DNA of 64,000 bases from positions 186,001 to 250,000 of the forward strand of contig NZ_ATKM01000024.1 in assembly GCF_000418555.1 (NCBI RefSeq). The letters are read 5' to 3'. Shown here one piece after another: positions 10,483 through 19,085 of this stretch (position 1 is its first letter; each line of letters starts with the position of its first letter). A program made the translations under genes and the position numbers. Source of the DNA: Pseudomonas sp. P818. GTDB lineage: Bacteria > Pseudomonadota > Gammaproteobacteria > Pseudomonadales > Pseudomonadaceae. The notes beneath the pieces were generated by a model. The model had not been told where the DNA came from, did not search any database, and saw nothing but the letters and a program-made list of their open reading frames with translations.

Positions 10483-11130
10483 TCAGCCGACCAACGCCCG
10501 GTGCATCTCTTCCAGCGTCTCGAAATGAAAGGCCGGCGCCTCGCCGAGCAACTCCTCGCGGCTACCGAAGCCGTAGCCCACTGCCACAGCCTGCAAACCG
10601 TTGCTGCGCGCGCCGATCAGGTCGTGCTTGCGATCACCGATCATCAGCGCTGAGCCAGGTGCCAGCTGTTCCGACTCCAGCAGATGCGCCAGCAGCTCGA
10701 CCTTGTTGGTGCGCGTGCCATCCAGCTCACTGCCATAGATGCGCTTGAAATAGCGGTCGAAGCCGAAGTGCCGGGCGATTTCCTCGGCGAATACCGTCGG
10801 CTTGCTGGTGGCGATATACAGCGTCCGCCCCTGCGCCACCAGCGCTTCCAGCAGTGCCTCGACACCCTCGAACACGCGATTCTCGTAGAGACCGGTGACC
10901 CGGAAGCGCTCGCGGTAATGATTTACCGCCTGCCAGCCAGTGGTCTCGTCCAGCGCATAGGTCGTCATGAAACACTGCAGCAAAGGCGGGCCGATGAAAT
11001 GCTCCAGCGCGGCCAGGTCCGGCTCATCGATCCCCAACTTGGCCAGCGCATACTGCACCGAACGGGTGATGCCCTCTCGCGGGTCGGTAAGAGTGCCGTC
11101 GAGGTCGAAAAGGATGGTGGAGTGGTGCAT
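10483..11130 (-). CDS. HAD family hydrolase, phosphoglycolate-phosphatase-like
   Basis: A 215-residue HAD phosphatase. Motif I is FDLDGTLTDP (Asp9 nucleophile and Asp11), motif II is ATSKPT, and motif IV is MIGDRKHDLIGA. The cap domain between motifs I and II fits the Gph/PGP-like subfamily. The likely substrate is a small phosphoester, but the exact one cannot be assigned. The start at 11130 (MHHSTILF) was chosen because residues before it show no family resemblance. It is convergent with the DUF1161 gene and lies downstream of hipA on the same strand, 163 bases away. Confidence 0.85.
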   Translation of the reverse strand: MHHSTILFDLDGTLTDPREGITRSVQYALAKLGIDEPDLAALEHFIGPPLLQCFMTTYALDETTGWQAVNHYRERFRVTGLYENRVFEGVEALLEALVAQGRTLYIATSKPTVFAEEIARHFGFDRYFKRIYGSELDGTRTNKVELLAHLLESEQLAPGSALMIGDRKHDLIGARSNGLQAVAVGYGFGSREELLGEAPAFHFETLEEMHRALVG

Positions 11131-11293
11131 GGGCGAGCGCCTATTCGCAACTGGAACGGTGGCGAAGGATACCCGCCTTTGCCCAGGCATTCACGCCTGC
11201 GCGCGATAGCCCCAACGCAGCCCGAGGCGAGTGAATGGCCACAGCAGCGCCAGTTGCAGCGTCGATGCCGGATAGCGCAATAGGGAAACGAAC

Positions 11294-12559
11294 CTAACTA
11301 TCGATCCGAAAGTCCGAATGCAACGTCCGCCAGTGCTCACGCAATACGGCCTTGTGTGCCTCATGCATGGGGCTGTCGCGCAGGGCTGCCGGCCATAGCG
11401 CGCGAGCCTTATCGAGGGCGGCCTTGAGGTTGTAGAGAATCGGCGACTCCGGCAGGTCCGCGCGCGTGGCCCAGCGCCGGAAGTGTTCGAGCGATACCTC
11501 GTACCACTGCTTGGTCTGAGCCATGTTCAGCGCGTAGTGCTGCTCGGCAGGGATATAGGCCTTGGTGAAGAGGATGTCGTAGGCCGGCGACAGCACCGGG
11601 CTCACGCCATCGGGATAGAGAATGCTCCAGTTCTTCAGATGCGCGTCGCCGTTGCCCAATAGGATGTTGACCAGCAAGCGCACAGCCATCTGCACCACGT
11701 CGCGCTGGCCGCTGTAGGTGTTCTGATAGATCAACCGGGCGATCTGTTCGTAGCTGGCCTTCTGGTACTTGTCCGCCGCATAGGCGAACAGCACCTGGGC
11801 GAAGTCCTCGGCATGAACGCGCTTGCCCTCGGCCCGATCAAAACGGCGGATGCCATAGGCATAGCCTTCATCCGGCAGCTTGATCTGCGGCAGACGCTCG
11901 AGCTTGTCCAGTTCTACCAGACGGATTTCCGGTATATCCACGCCGGCCAGCGCCGCCAGGTGCATGCAGGTGTATTCGTTGAGCGGTACATGATCATGCA
12001 CCGTGGAGGGCGTCTTGATGATCCAGTCACCGGGCGCCGCCGCATCCCCCAATTGGTAACGGCCATCGCGCTGGTGCATGGAAAACTTCATCTGCACCCC
12101 CGCCAGGGAAAAATGCGCCACTCGATCCACGGTATTTACCGCCACTCGGTCGAGCCGCCCACGGTCACCGAAAGCCGCATCCGGGATCGCCTCGGCAGCA
12201 ACCGGCTCGGCGATTAGCGCACCGGGCAAGTCGCCGCCCAGGTGTACCAACAGCGGGAACTCGTTGTGCTCATGGACCTTCAAGCGCTGGGCCAGCAGTT
12301 GGCGCAGCGCGCCTTCGGGCAGCAGATTGCTCAGCAGAGGGTGCAACTGCATATTGGTCGCCACCGGGAAACTCTTGCCCGCACGGGCCGCGAAGGTGGC
12401 CGGGTTGGCCAGTGACAGAGTCAGCGCGGGGCGGTTGGTATCCTCAACAAACGACGGCGCCAGCGACAACACCGTGCGGTTATGTGCATAGCCGGCCACG
12501 TAACCCACCAACTGCCCATGCAACGTCAGCCTGAGTGCCGAAACCTGCTCGCCGGCCAT
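11294..12559 (-). CDS. hipA: HipA-type serine/threonine kinase toxin
   Basis: A 421-residue protein of the HipA kinase family; E. coli HipA phosphorylates glutamyl-tRNA synthetase and causes persistence. Motifs line up with E. coli HipA: SLAGVQMKF at 151-159, ATP-binding lysine Lys182 in WIIKTPS, NEY at 194-196, the catalytic loop GNGDAHLKN at 302-310 with Asp305, and Asp328 in SPAYDIL for metal binding. All key residues are kept, so the toxin should be active. The start ATG shares one base with the hipB stop (TGATG), giving translational coupling. The target cannot be inferred. It lies beside a CRISPR gene remnant and an AT-rich control region, which suggests lateral gain. Confidence 0.93.
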   Translation of the reverse strand: MAGEQVSALRLTLHGQLVGYVAGYAHNRTVLSLAPSFVEDTNRPALTLSLANPATFAARAGKSFPVATNMQLHPLLSNLLPEGALRQLLAQRLKVHEHNEFPLLVHLGGDLPGALIAEPVAAEAIPDAAFGDRGRLDRVAVNTVDRVAHFSLAGVQMKFSMHQRDGRYQLGDAAAPGDWIIKTPSTVHDHVPLNEYTCMHLAALAGVDIPEIRLVELDKLERLPQIKLPDEGYAYGIRRFDRAEGKRVHAEDFAQVLFAYAADKYQKASYEQIARLIYQNTYSGQRDVVQMAVRLLVNILLGNGDAHLKNWSILYPDGVSPVLSPAYDILFTKAYIPAEQHYALNMAQTKQWYEVSLEHFRRWATRADLPESPILYNLKAALDKARALWPAALRDSPMHEAHKAVLREHWRTLHSDFRIDS

Positions 12560-12900
12560 CAGTCGTCACCCTGGTCTTGCCAGGGGTCTTCGATGATTTC
12601 CTTGACGCCCACGCCAGGCGCAGACGATGGCGAGCGGTCCATGCCGTAGTTCTGTTGCGCCTTGGCGGGACCGGCCTCCAGCAGTTGCTCGACCTGACGT
12701 GCCAGCTCCTTGGGGATCAGCATCAGCGTGGCGTCCAGGCCTTCGGCGATCTTGTCCAAGGTCGCCAGGCTGGGGTTACCGTCTTTCTCGATCTTGCCGT
12801 ACTGCTGGCGATTGAGCCCGACCCGCAACGGCATATCCGTGCCTTTCAGGCCGAGTTGCAGGCGCCGGCGTTTGATCTGGGTCAGCACTGTACTGCGCAT
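12559..12900 (-). CDS. hipB: HipB-type antitoxin, HTH XRE family
   Basis: A 113-residue DNA-binding antitoxin. The HTH of the Cro/CI type covers roughly residues 9-65 (RRRLQLGLKGTDMPLRVG, then NRQQYGKIEKDGNPSLATL). A longer C-terminal tail follows (to DPWQDQGDD), whereas E. coli HipB has 88 residues. The start at 12900 is preceded by GCGAGGAGGCCC, a strong ribosome binding site; an upstream extension would be AT-rich leader. HipB proteins repress their own operon and hold HipA inactive. The palindromes at 12963-13059 are its likely operators. Confidence 0.88.
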   Translation of the reverse strand: MRSTVLTQIKRRRLQLGLKGTDMPLRVGLNRQQYGKIEKDGNPSLATLDKIAEGLDATLMLIPKELARQVEQLLEAGPAKAQQNYGMDRSPSSAPGVGVKEIIEDPWQDQGDD

Positions 12901-12962
12901 GGGCCTCCTCGCTCGCTCTATCCGGAGTGCAGCACATAAGGCTCTATCGAAGGAAAAGAGCC

Positions 12963-13059
12963 ATTTATGCTGCAAATAACTCCACTCGAAGCATATATGC
13001 TTCATTATCAAATGAAGCTTTTAAGATTCACAAGCATTTATTTGCAGTATAAATACTGC
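12963..13059. promoter_or_regulatory. AT-rich operator region of hipBA with several palindromes
   Basis: Upstream of hipB the sequence turns AT-rich and carries GAAGCATATATGCTTC (12988-13003, perfect 16-bp palindrome), CTTCAT-N6-ATGAAG (13000-13017) and GCAGTAT-AA-ATACTGC (13044-13059). In addition, TTTATGCTGCAAATAA near 12964 is matched in inverted form by TTATTTGCAGTATAAA near 13038. Such arrays fit cooperative binding of a HipB dimer. Assignment to HipB is inferred from position. Confidence 0.6.
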
Positions 13060-13176
13060 TTTTCAAAGCGAATGCCGCATAAAAGGCTCAATGGATCTGA
13101 GGCAGGCGGGTAGTCAAAAATACTGGCAAAGCAATGCTACGTTTCGTATTGCCTCCCAGCACAAGGACACGCTGCT

Positions 13177-13568
13177 ATGCACGCCCCGTCCCCACACCGA
13201 CAAAGCGAAATCCGCAATCTCATCCAAGGTTTTATAGTCGAACGTCTGGCCACCAAGCTCGAAGGTCTGGCCAATGATGACCTCAAGCGCGCCACCCTAC
13301 CTACCCAATACGCCCCGGGCAGATCCAGGCCGTCACCCATACGATCACGGCCATTCACCCGGACGCCAAGGGCACCAACCTCTACTGTTTACCGAGCGCA
13401 CTGCCCAAGCATCAGTTGGTCGGCAGTCATTGTCTGGGCGAGGACTTTGCCGGCGATGTGGTGGGCAACGCCAGCCGCGCTGGATGACTACCAGCTGCTC
13501 AAGCTGGAGTACGACGGCCAGACGCTGCTCGACCTGCTGCTGGCCGCAGATGCCTATGCCATTGCCGC
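13177..13568 (+). pseudogene. csy1: Degraded csy1 (cas8f) remnant of a type I-F CRISPR-Cas system
   Basis: Three collinear pieces in two frames resemble the first third of Csy1, the large Cascade subunit of type I-F systems (about 430 residues when whole). Piece 1, from the ATG at 13177, includes RNLIQGFIVERLATKLEG. Piece 2, from 13317 in another frame, reads GQIQAVTHTITAIHPDAKG, then GSHCLGEDFAGDVVGNA. Piece 3, from 13474 back in the first frame, reads AALDDYQLLKLEYDGQTLL. I compare from memory with P. aeruginosa Csy1, which has VTHTLKPIHPDARGSNL and DVVGNAAALDVFKFL at these places. A deletion of about 40 bases near 13316 and one extra base near 13473 break the frame. Similarity ends near 13568, just before the stop of an opposing GNAT gene. 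The ribosome binding site AAGGAC is still present. No other cas gene or repeat array is in the window. Confidence 0.8.
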
Positions 13569-13588
13569 ACCGCGGTCTGCGGCCTCTG

Positions 13589-14089
13589 TCAATCCACCAA
13601 ACTGCGAAACATCACATGGCAATCCACCAACCCATGCCTGGCGTGACGGTAGGCCTTGGGCAAGGTGCCGACTATCTCGAAACCGTGCTTCTGCCATAGC
13701 GCCACGGCCACCGTGTTGGTAGCCACCACGCTGTTGAACTGCATGGCGCTGAAACCCAGCTCGCGCGCCACATCCAGCGAATGGGCGCAGAGCCGGCTGG
13801 CGATGCCGCGACCGCGTGCAGCCGGAGCGGTCATGTAGCCGCAGTTGCACACGTGATCGCCAGGGCCGGCGGCATTGGCTTTGATGTAGTAGGTGCCGAG
13901 AATCTGCCCGTCCTGTTCGGCCACGAAGGTGGCGCGCGGCAGTTCGACCCAGGTCTTCCAAGCCGTTTCGCGATCCATTTCGGGATCGAAGGCGTAGGTT
14001 TCCTGCGCTTGCACCACGTCACGGATGATCGGCCAGACCTGATCGAAATCGGCCGCCTCGATGGGGCGGATGATCAGTTCGCCACTCAC
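13589..14089 (-). CDS. GNAT family N-acetyltransferase
   Basis: A 166-residue acetyltransferase using acetyl-CoA; the acceptor is unknown. The acetyl-CoA-binding motif A is visible as APAARGRGIASRLCAHSL around residues 88-105, followed by NTVAVALWQKHGFEIVGTLP near 125-144, the usual C-terminal part of the fold. The start is the GTG at 14089, which overlaps the stop of the gamma-carbonic anhydrase gene (GTGA), giving a coupled two-gene operon. The stop codon lies only about 20 bases beyond the end of the csy1 remnant, so the deletion that truncated csy1 ended next to this gene. Confidence 0.88.
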   Translation of the reverse strand: MSGELIIRPIEAADFDQVWPIIRDVVQAQETYAFDPEMDRETAWKTWVELPRATFVAEQDGQILGTYYIKANAAGPGDHVCNCGYMTAPAARGRGIASRLCAHSLDVARELGFSAMQFNSVVATNTVAVALWQKHGFEIVGTLPKAYRHARHGLVDCHVMFRSLVD

Positions 14090-14628
14090 TGGTCGTAACC
14101 CTCGGCCAAGTGCTGATCCTTGAGTTTCACGTAGTTGCCCGCCGTGTAGCTGAAGAAATTGCGTTCCTTGTCGGTCAGCGCCCGTGCCTGTTTCACCGGG
14201 CTGCCGACATACAGGTAGCCGCTCTCCAGGCGTTTGCCCGGCGGCACCAGGGAACCGGCGCCGATGATCACTTCGTCTTCGACCACGGCGCCATCCATGA
14301 CGATGCTGCCCATGCCCACCAGGATGCGGTTGCCCAGGGTGCAGCCGTGCAGAGTGACCTTGTGCCCGACGGTCACTTCGTCGCCGATGATCAGCGGGAA
14401 GCCCTCCGGGTTGAACGGCCCGGCGTGGGTGATGTGCAGCACGCTGCCGTCCTGCACGCTGGTGCGCGCGCCGATGCGGATGCGGTGCATGTCGCCGCGG
14501 ATCACGGTCAGCGGCCACACCGAGCTGTCCTCGCCCAGCACCACGTCGCCGATCACCACGGCAGAGGCATCGACGAAGACGCGCGCGCCCAGTTGTGGAA
14601 CATGCTGCTGGTATTTGCGAATCGCCAC
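14086..14628 (-). CDS. Gamma-carbonic anhydrase family protein (left-handed beta-helix)
   Basis: A 180-residue hexapeptide-repeat protein of the gamma-carbonic anhydrase/YrdA group, expected to be a trimeric left-handed beta-helix with a metal bound at the subunit interface. Repeats run through GDVVLGEDSSVWPLTVIRGD and RIGARTSVQDGSVLHI, with metal-ligand histidines in HITHAG and VGHKVTLHG. The start is the GTG at 14628 (reads M/VAIRKYQQHVPQLG), preceded by CAGGAGCC. Upstream in-frame ATGs belong to the opposite strand's leader. Many members show little anhydrase activity, so the exact role is open. It is divergent from prlC. Confidence 0.88.
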   Translation of the reverse strand: MAIRKYQQHVPQLGARVFVDASAVVIGDVVLGEDSSVWPLTVIRGDMHRIRIGARTSVQDGSVLHITHAGPFNPEGFPLIIGDEVTVGHKVTLHGCTLGNRILVGMGSIVMDGAVVEDEVIIGAGSLVPPGKRLESGYLYVGSPVKQARALTDKERNFFSYTAGNYVKLKDQHLAEGYDQ

Positions 14629-14749
14629 GATAGAGGCTCCTGGGCTGCGGGAAAGCTTGATTGTAATTAAGATGGCCCCCATATCGACTGCAATCGCCTT
14701 GGGATTTTCCCCGGCGCAGCCTCTCTTCCTTCGCCACAGGTGCCTCGTC

Positions 14750-16798
14750 GTGACCGCGAACAATCCCCTGCTGCAAGACTTCGACCTGCCGCCCTACTCG
14801 CAGATCAAACCGGAGCACGTCGAGCCCGCCGTCGACCAGATCCTAGCCGACAGCCGCACGGCCATCACCAAGCTGCTTGAACAGCAGCAGGCCAATCCGA
14901 GCTGGGATGGCCTGGTGCTGGCGCTGGACGAACTGGGCGCACGCCTGGGCCGTGCCTGGAGCCCGGTGAGCCATCTCAACTCGGTGTGCAACAGTCCCGA
15001 GCTGCGCGCCGCCTACGAGGCCTGCCTGCCCAAGCTGTCCGAGTACTGGACCGAAATGGGCCAGAACAAGCCGCTGTTCCAGGCCTACGAGGCGCTGGCG
15101 CAGAGCCCGGCTGCCGCCGATTTCGACGTGGCGCAGAAGACCATCCTCGAACACGCCCTGCGCGATTTCCGCCTGTCCGGTATCGATCTGCCGGCCGAGC
15201 AGCAGAAGCGCTACGGCGAGATCCAGATGCGCCTGTCCGAGCTGACCAGCAAGTTCTCCAACCAGCTGCTCGACGCCACCCAGGCCTGGACCAAGCACAT
15301 CACCGACGAAGCCGTGCTGAGCGGCCTGACCGATTCGGCCAAGGCGCAGATGAAGCAGGCTGCCGAAGCCAAGGGCCTGGACGGCTGGCTGATCACCCTG
15401 GAATTCCCCAGCTACTACGCGGTGATGACCTACGCCGACAACCGCGCCCTGCGCGAAGAGGTGTATGCCGCCTACTGCACCCGCGCTTCTGACCAGGGGC
15501 CGAACGCCGGGCAGAACGACAACGGCCCGCTGATGGCCGAGATTCTCGACCTGCGCCAGGAGCTGGCGCGCCTGCTCGGCTTCGCCAACTACAGCGAGCT
15601 GAGCCTGGCCAGCAAGATGGCCGAATCCACCGATCAGGTGCTGAGCTTCCTGCGCGACCTGGCGGTGCGCAGCAAACCCTTCGCCGAGCAGGACCTGGCC
15701 GAGCTGAAAGCCTTCGCCGCCGAGCAGGGCCTGAATGACCTGCAAAGCTGGGACGTCGGCTACTACAGCGAGCGCCTACGTCAGCAGCGCTACAGCATCT
15801 CCCAGGAAGAGGTGCGCGCCTGGTTCCCGGTGGACAAGGTGCTCAGCGGCCTGTTCGCCATCGTGCAGAAGCTCTACGGCATCGAGATTCGCGAGCTGAA
15901 AGACTTCGACGCCTGGCATCCGGACGTGCGCCTGTTCGAGATCACCGAGAACGGCCTGCACGTCGGGCGCTTCTTCTTCGACCTCTACGCCCGCGCCAAC
16001 AAGCGCGGCGGCGCCTGGATGGACGGCGCCCGCGACAAGCGCCGCGACGCCCAGGGCCAGTTGATCGCCCCGGTGGCCAACCTGGTGTGCAACTTCACCC
16101 CGCCGGTCGGCGGCAAGCCGGCGCTGCTGACCCACGACGAGGTCACCACCCTGTTCCACGAATTCGGCCATGGCCTGCATCACCTGCTGACCCGCGTCGA
16201 GCACGCCGGCGCCTCGGGCATCAACGGCGTGGCCTGGGATGCAGTCGAGCTGCCCAGCCAGTTCATGGAGAACTGGTGCTGGGAGCCCGAAGGCCTGGAG
16301 CTGATCTCCGGCCACCATGAAACCGGCGAGGCGCTGCCACAGGCCATGCTGGACAAGATGCTGGCGGCGAAGAACTTCCAATCCGGGCTGATGATGGTGC
16401 GCCAGCTGGAGTTCTCCCTGTTCGACTTCGAGCTGCACGCCAGCCACGGCGACGGCCGCAGCGTGCTGGATGTGCTCGAAGGCGTCCGCCGTGAGGTCTC
16501 GGTGATGCGCCCGCCGGCCTACAACCGCTTCGCCAATGGCTTCGCGCATATCTTCGCTGGCGGCTATGCGGCCGGTTACTACAGCTACAAGTGGGCCGAA
16601 GTGCTCAGCGCCGATGCCTTCTCCAAGTTCGAGGAGGAAGGCGTGTTCAACGCCGATACCGGCCGCGCCTTCCGCGAAGCCATCCTGGCCCGTGGCGGTT
16701 CGCAGGAACCCATGGTGCTGTTCGTCGACTTCCGCGGTCGCGCGCCGAGCATCGACGCCCTGCTGCGCCACCTCGGCCTGAGCCAGGAGGCCGCATGA
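14750..16798 (+). CDS. prlC: Oligopeptidase A (M3 family zinc metallopeptidase)
   Basis: A 682-residue cytoplasmic endopeptidase that degrades short peptides such as cleaved signal peptides. The zinc site HEFGH is at 470-474 inside TLFHEFGHGLHHLLT; further conserved blocks are ELPSQFMENW and FAGGYAAGYYSYKWAEVLS near the C-terminus. The start is the GTG at 14750 (reads M/VTANNPLLQDFDLPPY), which gives the usual family length; the much longer upstream reading frame overlaps the opposing carbonic anhydrase gene and is rejected. The stop overlaps the start of the downstream zinc-ribbon gene by four bases (ATGA). Confidence 0.95.
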   Translation: MTANNPLLQDFDLPPYSQIKPEHVEPAVDQILADSRTAITKLLEQQQANPSWDGLVLALDELGARLGRAWSPVSHLNSVCNSPELRAAYEACLPKLSEYWTEMGQNKPLFQAYEALAQSPAAADFDVAQKTILEHALRDFRLSGIDLPAEQQKRYGEIQMRLSELTSKFSNQLLDATQAWTKHITDEAVLSGLTDSAKAQMKQAAEAKGLDGWLITLEFPSYYAVMTYADNRALREEVYAAYCTRASDQGPNAGQNDNGPLMAEILDLRQELARLLGFANYSELSLASKMAESTDQVLSFLRDLAVRSKPFAEQDLAELKAFAAEQGLNDLQSWDVGYYSERLRQQRYSISQEEVRAWFPVDKVLSGLFAIVQKLYGIEIRELKDFDAWHPDVRLFEITENGLHVGRFFFDLYARANKRGGAWMDGARDKRRDAQGQLIAPVANLVCNFTPPVGGKPALLTHDEVTTLFHEFGHGLHHLLTRVEHAGASGINGVAWDAVELPSQFMENWCWEPEGLELISGHHETGEALPQAMLDKMLAAKNFQSGLMMVRQLEFSLFDFELHASHGDGRSVLDVLEGVRREVSVMRPPAYNRFANGFAHIFAGGYAAGYYSYKWAEVLSADAFSKFEEEGVFNADTGRAFREAILARGGSQEPMVLFVDFRGRAPSIDALLRHLGLSQEAA

Positions 16799-17082
16799 GC
16801 GATGCACCTGTGAACAGCACCCCGAAACGCTTCATCGCCGGCGCCGTGTGCCCGGCGTGCAGCGAGACCGACAGCATCAAGATGTGGAACGTCGACGGCG
16901 TGCCGCACCGCGAATGCGTCAAGTGCGGCTATGCCGACACCCTCGATGCGCGCGGCAACTCGGTGCCCAAGGAGCTGCCGACCCGGGTCAACGTCAGCGG
17001 CCTCAAGCCCAAGGCGGCCGATCCCAATGTGCAGGCGGTGCAGTTCTTCCCCAATCCCAAGCTGAAAAAGCCGAGCGAGTAA
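16795..17082 (+). CDS. yheV: YheV family putative zinc-ribbon protein
   Basis: A 95-residue protein with two CxxC pairs (Cys19/Cys22 in VCPACSE and Cys41/Cys44 in ECVKCGY), forming a probable zinc ribbon. The same gene pair, prlC followed by a small zinc-ribbon gene, is found in other gammaproteobacteria. The start overlaps the prlC stop by four bases, so it is translationally coupled. Its function is not known; a nucleic-acid or protein-binding role is possible. Confidence 0.88.
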   Translation: MSDAPVNSTPKRFIAGAVCPACSETDSIKMWNVDGVPHRECVKCGYADTLDARGNSVPKELPTRVNVSGLKPKAADPNVQAVQFFPNPKLKKPSE

Positions 17083-17108
17083 CTCGACTTCTGGCCATGG
17101 AGGGCCTT

Positions 17109-18197
17109 ATGCGTTTTCTTTCTCTTTTACTGCTTAGCGCCGCCTTGCCGGTGGCAGCCGAGCTGCGCTTCGAAGACCTCGAAGCCAAGCGCAGCGACTG
17201 GGCGACCTATCGCTTCCCCGTGCTGCAAGGCGACAGCCTGGCGGTACGGCGCATCAACACTTTCCTGCACGCCATGGAACTGGAAGGGCTGCCTGGGCGC
17301 TTCGAGCGTTCACCTTTCGAGCGCATCTGGCCGAAGGATGGTGAAATCTGGGGCACCAACAGCCTGGATTACCGGATCGATGCCGAACAACCAGGTTTTC
17401 TGTCCCTGACCATCAGCGGCGAATACACCGGGGCCTATACCAGCATGGGCCATGTCACTTACCTGTTCGATCTGGCCAGCGGCCACCCCATAGGCCTGAG
17501 CCAGCTTTTCACATCGGCCGGTCTGCAGCGCCTGGGCGAACGCATCGGCAGGGAACGAAGCAAGCGCATCGAAGACTATCTGGCCGGCATCCCCGTCCCT
17601 AGCGGATATGGCGACGAGCAGGTATCGCTCTCCCCTGACGACCACGACGAATACAGCGACGAACAGCGCGACATGTATCGACATTGCCTGCCCGGTCGCA
17701 GCGCTGCCGACCTGCGCTATGACCGCCTGCAACTCGGCAAACAACGACTGACGCTGACCGCCGGCGGTTGCGCTCCCCACGCAGCTCGCGCTCTGGATGA
17801 CCTCGGCGACTTCGTCAACCGCGTGCCCTACGCCGAGCTTGACGCTGACCTCAGCACCTACGGGCGCTGCCTGCTGCTGGAGCGACGCAGTGACTGCCAG
17901 CATCCGGGCGATCTGAAGGCTGGCGGCGTGTACTGGGGCAAGATCGACGGCCGCTACCCCATCACCCTGATCGTAGGCACCAGCGAGAACAGCCGCCCGC
18001 AGTCCAGCGCCTACTTCTACGACAAGTACGCCACGCGTATCGAGCTGGATGGTCGAGATTTGCGCGACGGCCGCCTGCGCCTGCAGGAAGGCGGCGACAC
18101 GCCGGCCCGCTTCGATCTGCAGCTACGAGCGGACGGCACGTTGCGCGGCACCTGGCAACAGGACGGTGGCAAGGCGCTCGCCGTGGAGCTGCAGTAA
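17109..18197 (+). CDS. Secreted protein of unknown function (possible DUF3298-like region)
   Basis: A 362-residue exported protein with a Sec signal peptide at residues 1-17 (MRFLSLLLLSAALPVAA). The mature part has LTISGEYTGAYTSMGHVTYLF followed by DLASGHPIGLSQLF near residues 100-135, which loosely recalls the DUF3298/RsiV-type domain of secreted proteins. The C-terminal region holds a repeat-like beta segment. The start at 17109 follows GGAGGGCCTT. It lies 26 bases after yheV on the same strand and may belong to the prlC operon. No catalytic residues could be identified. Confidence 0.75.
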   Translation: MRFLSLLLLSAALPVAAELRFEDLEAKRSDWATYRFPVLQGDSLAVRRINTFLHAMELEGLPGRFERSPFERIWPKDGEIWGTNSLDYRIDAEQPGFLSLTISGEYTGAYTSMGHVTYLFDLASGHPIGLSQLFTSAGLQRLGERIGRERSKRIEDYLAGIPVPSGYGDEQVSLSPDDHDEYSDEQRDMYRHCLPGRSAADLRYDRLQLGKQRLTLTAGGCAPHAARALDDLGDFVNRVPYAELDADLSTYGRCLLLERRSDCQHPGDLKAGGVYWGKIDGRYPITLIVGTSENSRPQSSAYFYDKYATRIELDGRDLRDGRLRLQEGGDTPARFDLQLRADGTLRGTWQQDGGKALAVELQ

Positions 18198-18212
18198 AGC
18201 GCCAAGGCACAG

Positions 18213-19004
18213 CTACTCGCGAAAGAACTCCCCCGGCGTTGCGCCGAACTGACGGCGAAATGCAGCGATAAAGGCCGAGAGCGAGTCGTAACCGCAGGCC
18301 AGCGCCACGTCGGTGACGCGCTCGCCCTGCTCCAGCGGGGTCAGCGCATCGAGCAGACGCTGGCGCTGGCGCCAGACGCGGAAGCTCAGGCCGGTTTCAC
18401 GCAGGAACAGCCGACTCAGGGTCTTTTCCGAAACCCCCAGGCGCTCGCCCCATTCGCCCAGCCCCAGTTGACGCAGGCTCGCATCCTGCAGCCCCTGGCA
18501 CACCTCGCGCAGTCGCGCGTCCTGTGGCAGCGGCAACATCAGCGCCACTTCCGGCGCGGCCTGCAGCTCATCCAGCAGCACCGCGGCCAGCCGACCCGGC
18601 GCGCCCTGTTCGTCGTATTCGGCCGGTAGAGCGCTGAAGCGACGGATCAGTTCGCGCAGCAGCGGACTGACTGCCAACACCCGACATTCGTGCGGGCCCC
18701 AAGGCACCGCGCCGCTGTCGATATACAGGCTGCGCATCTCGGTGCGCGGCGAACTGAATACCCGGTGCTCGACGCCAGCCGGCACCCACACCGCGCGCTG
18801 CGGCGGGGCGACGAAGCGCGCTCCGGCGGTCTGCACCTCAAGCACCCCGGCGATGGCATAGGACAGCTGTACCCAGGGATGGGTATGGCGGAAAGTCAGC
18901 GCCCGGTTGGTCAGCGACTCAACCCGACCATAGAGTGGTCGGGGCAGGCTGGGCAGCTCGGGCAGGCTGCGATGGACGGTATCCGGATGTCTGTTTGGCG
19001 ACAC
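18213..19004 (-). CDS. AraC family transcriptional regulator with N-terminal cupin
   Basis: A 263-residue regulator. The N-terminal ~120 residues are a cupin sensor (FRHTHPWVQLSYAIAGVLEV, then PPQRAVWVPAGVEHRVF). The C-terminal ~100 residues hold two HTH motifs, GLGEWGERLGVSEKTLSRLF and VTDVALACGYDSLSAFIAAF. No ATG is available; the start is set at the GTG at 19004, with a weak AAAGAG upstream. It is divergent from the symporter-like gene at 19086 with only 81 bases between the starts, so it probably controls that gene and itself. The inducer is unknown. Confidence 0.88.
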   Translation of the reverse strand: MSPNRHPDTVHRSLPELPSLPRPLYGRVESLTNRALTFRHTHPWVQLSYAIAGVLEVQTAGARFVAPPQRAVWVPAGVEHRVFSSPRTEMRSLYIDSGAVPWGPHECRVLAVSPLLRELIRRFSALPAEYDEQGAPGRLAAVLLDELQAAPEVALMLPLPQDARLREVCQGLQDASLRQLGLGEWGERLGVSEKTLSRLFLRETGLSFRVWRQRQRLLDALTPLEQGERVTDVALACGYDSLSAFIAAFRRQFGATPGEFFRE

Positions 19005-19085
19005 TTGCTGGCTCTTTGGCGTTAGCCGGAATTTTTCGACGACGATAGTCTGGCGTCCTCCTGTATCGCAAGCCCGAGATTCGCC

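Noticed and set aside
13060..13176. Possible degenerate type I-F repeats upstream of the csy1 remnant
   Set aside because: No stretch resembled the 28-base type I-F repeat and no regular periodicity was seen.
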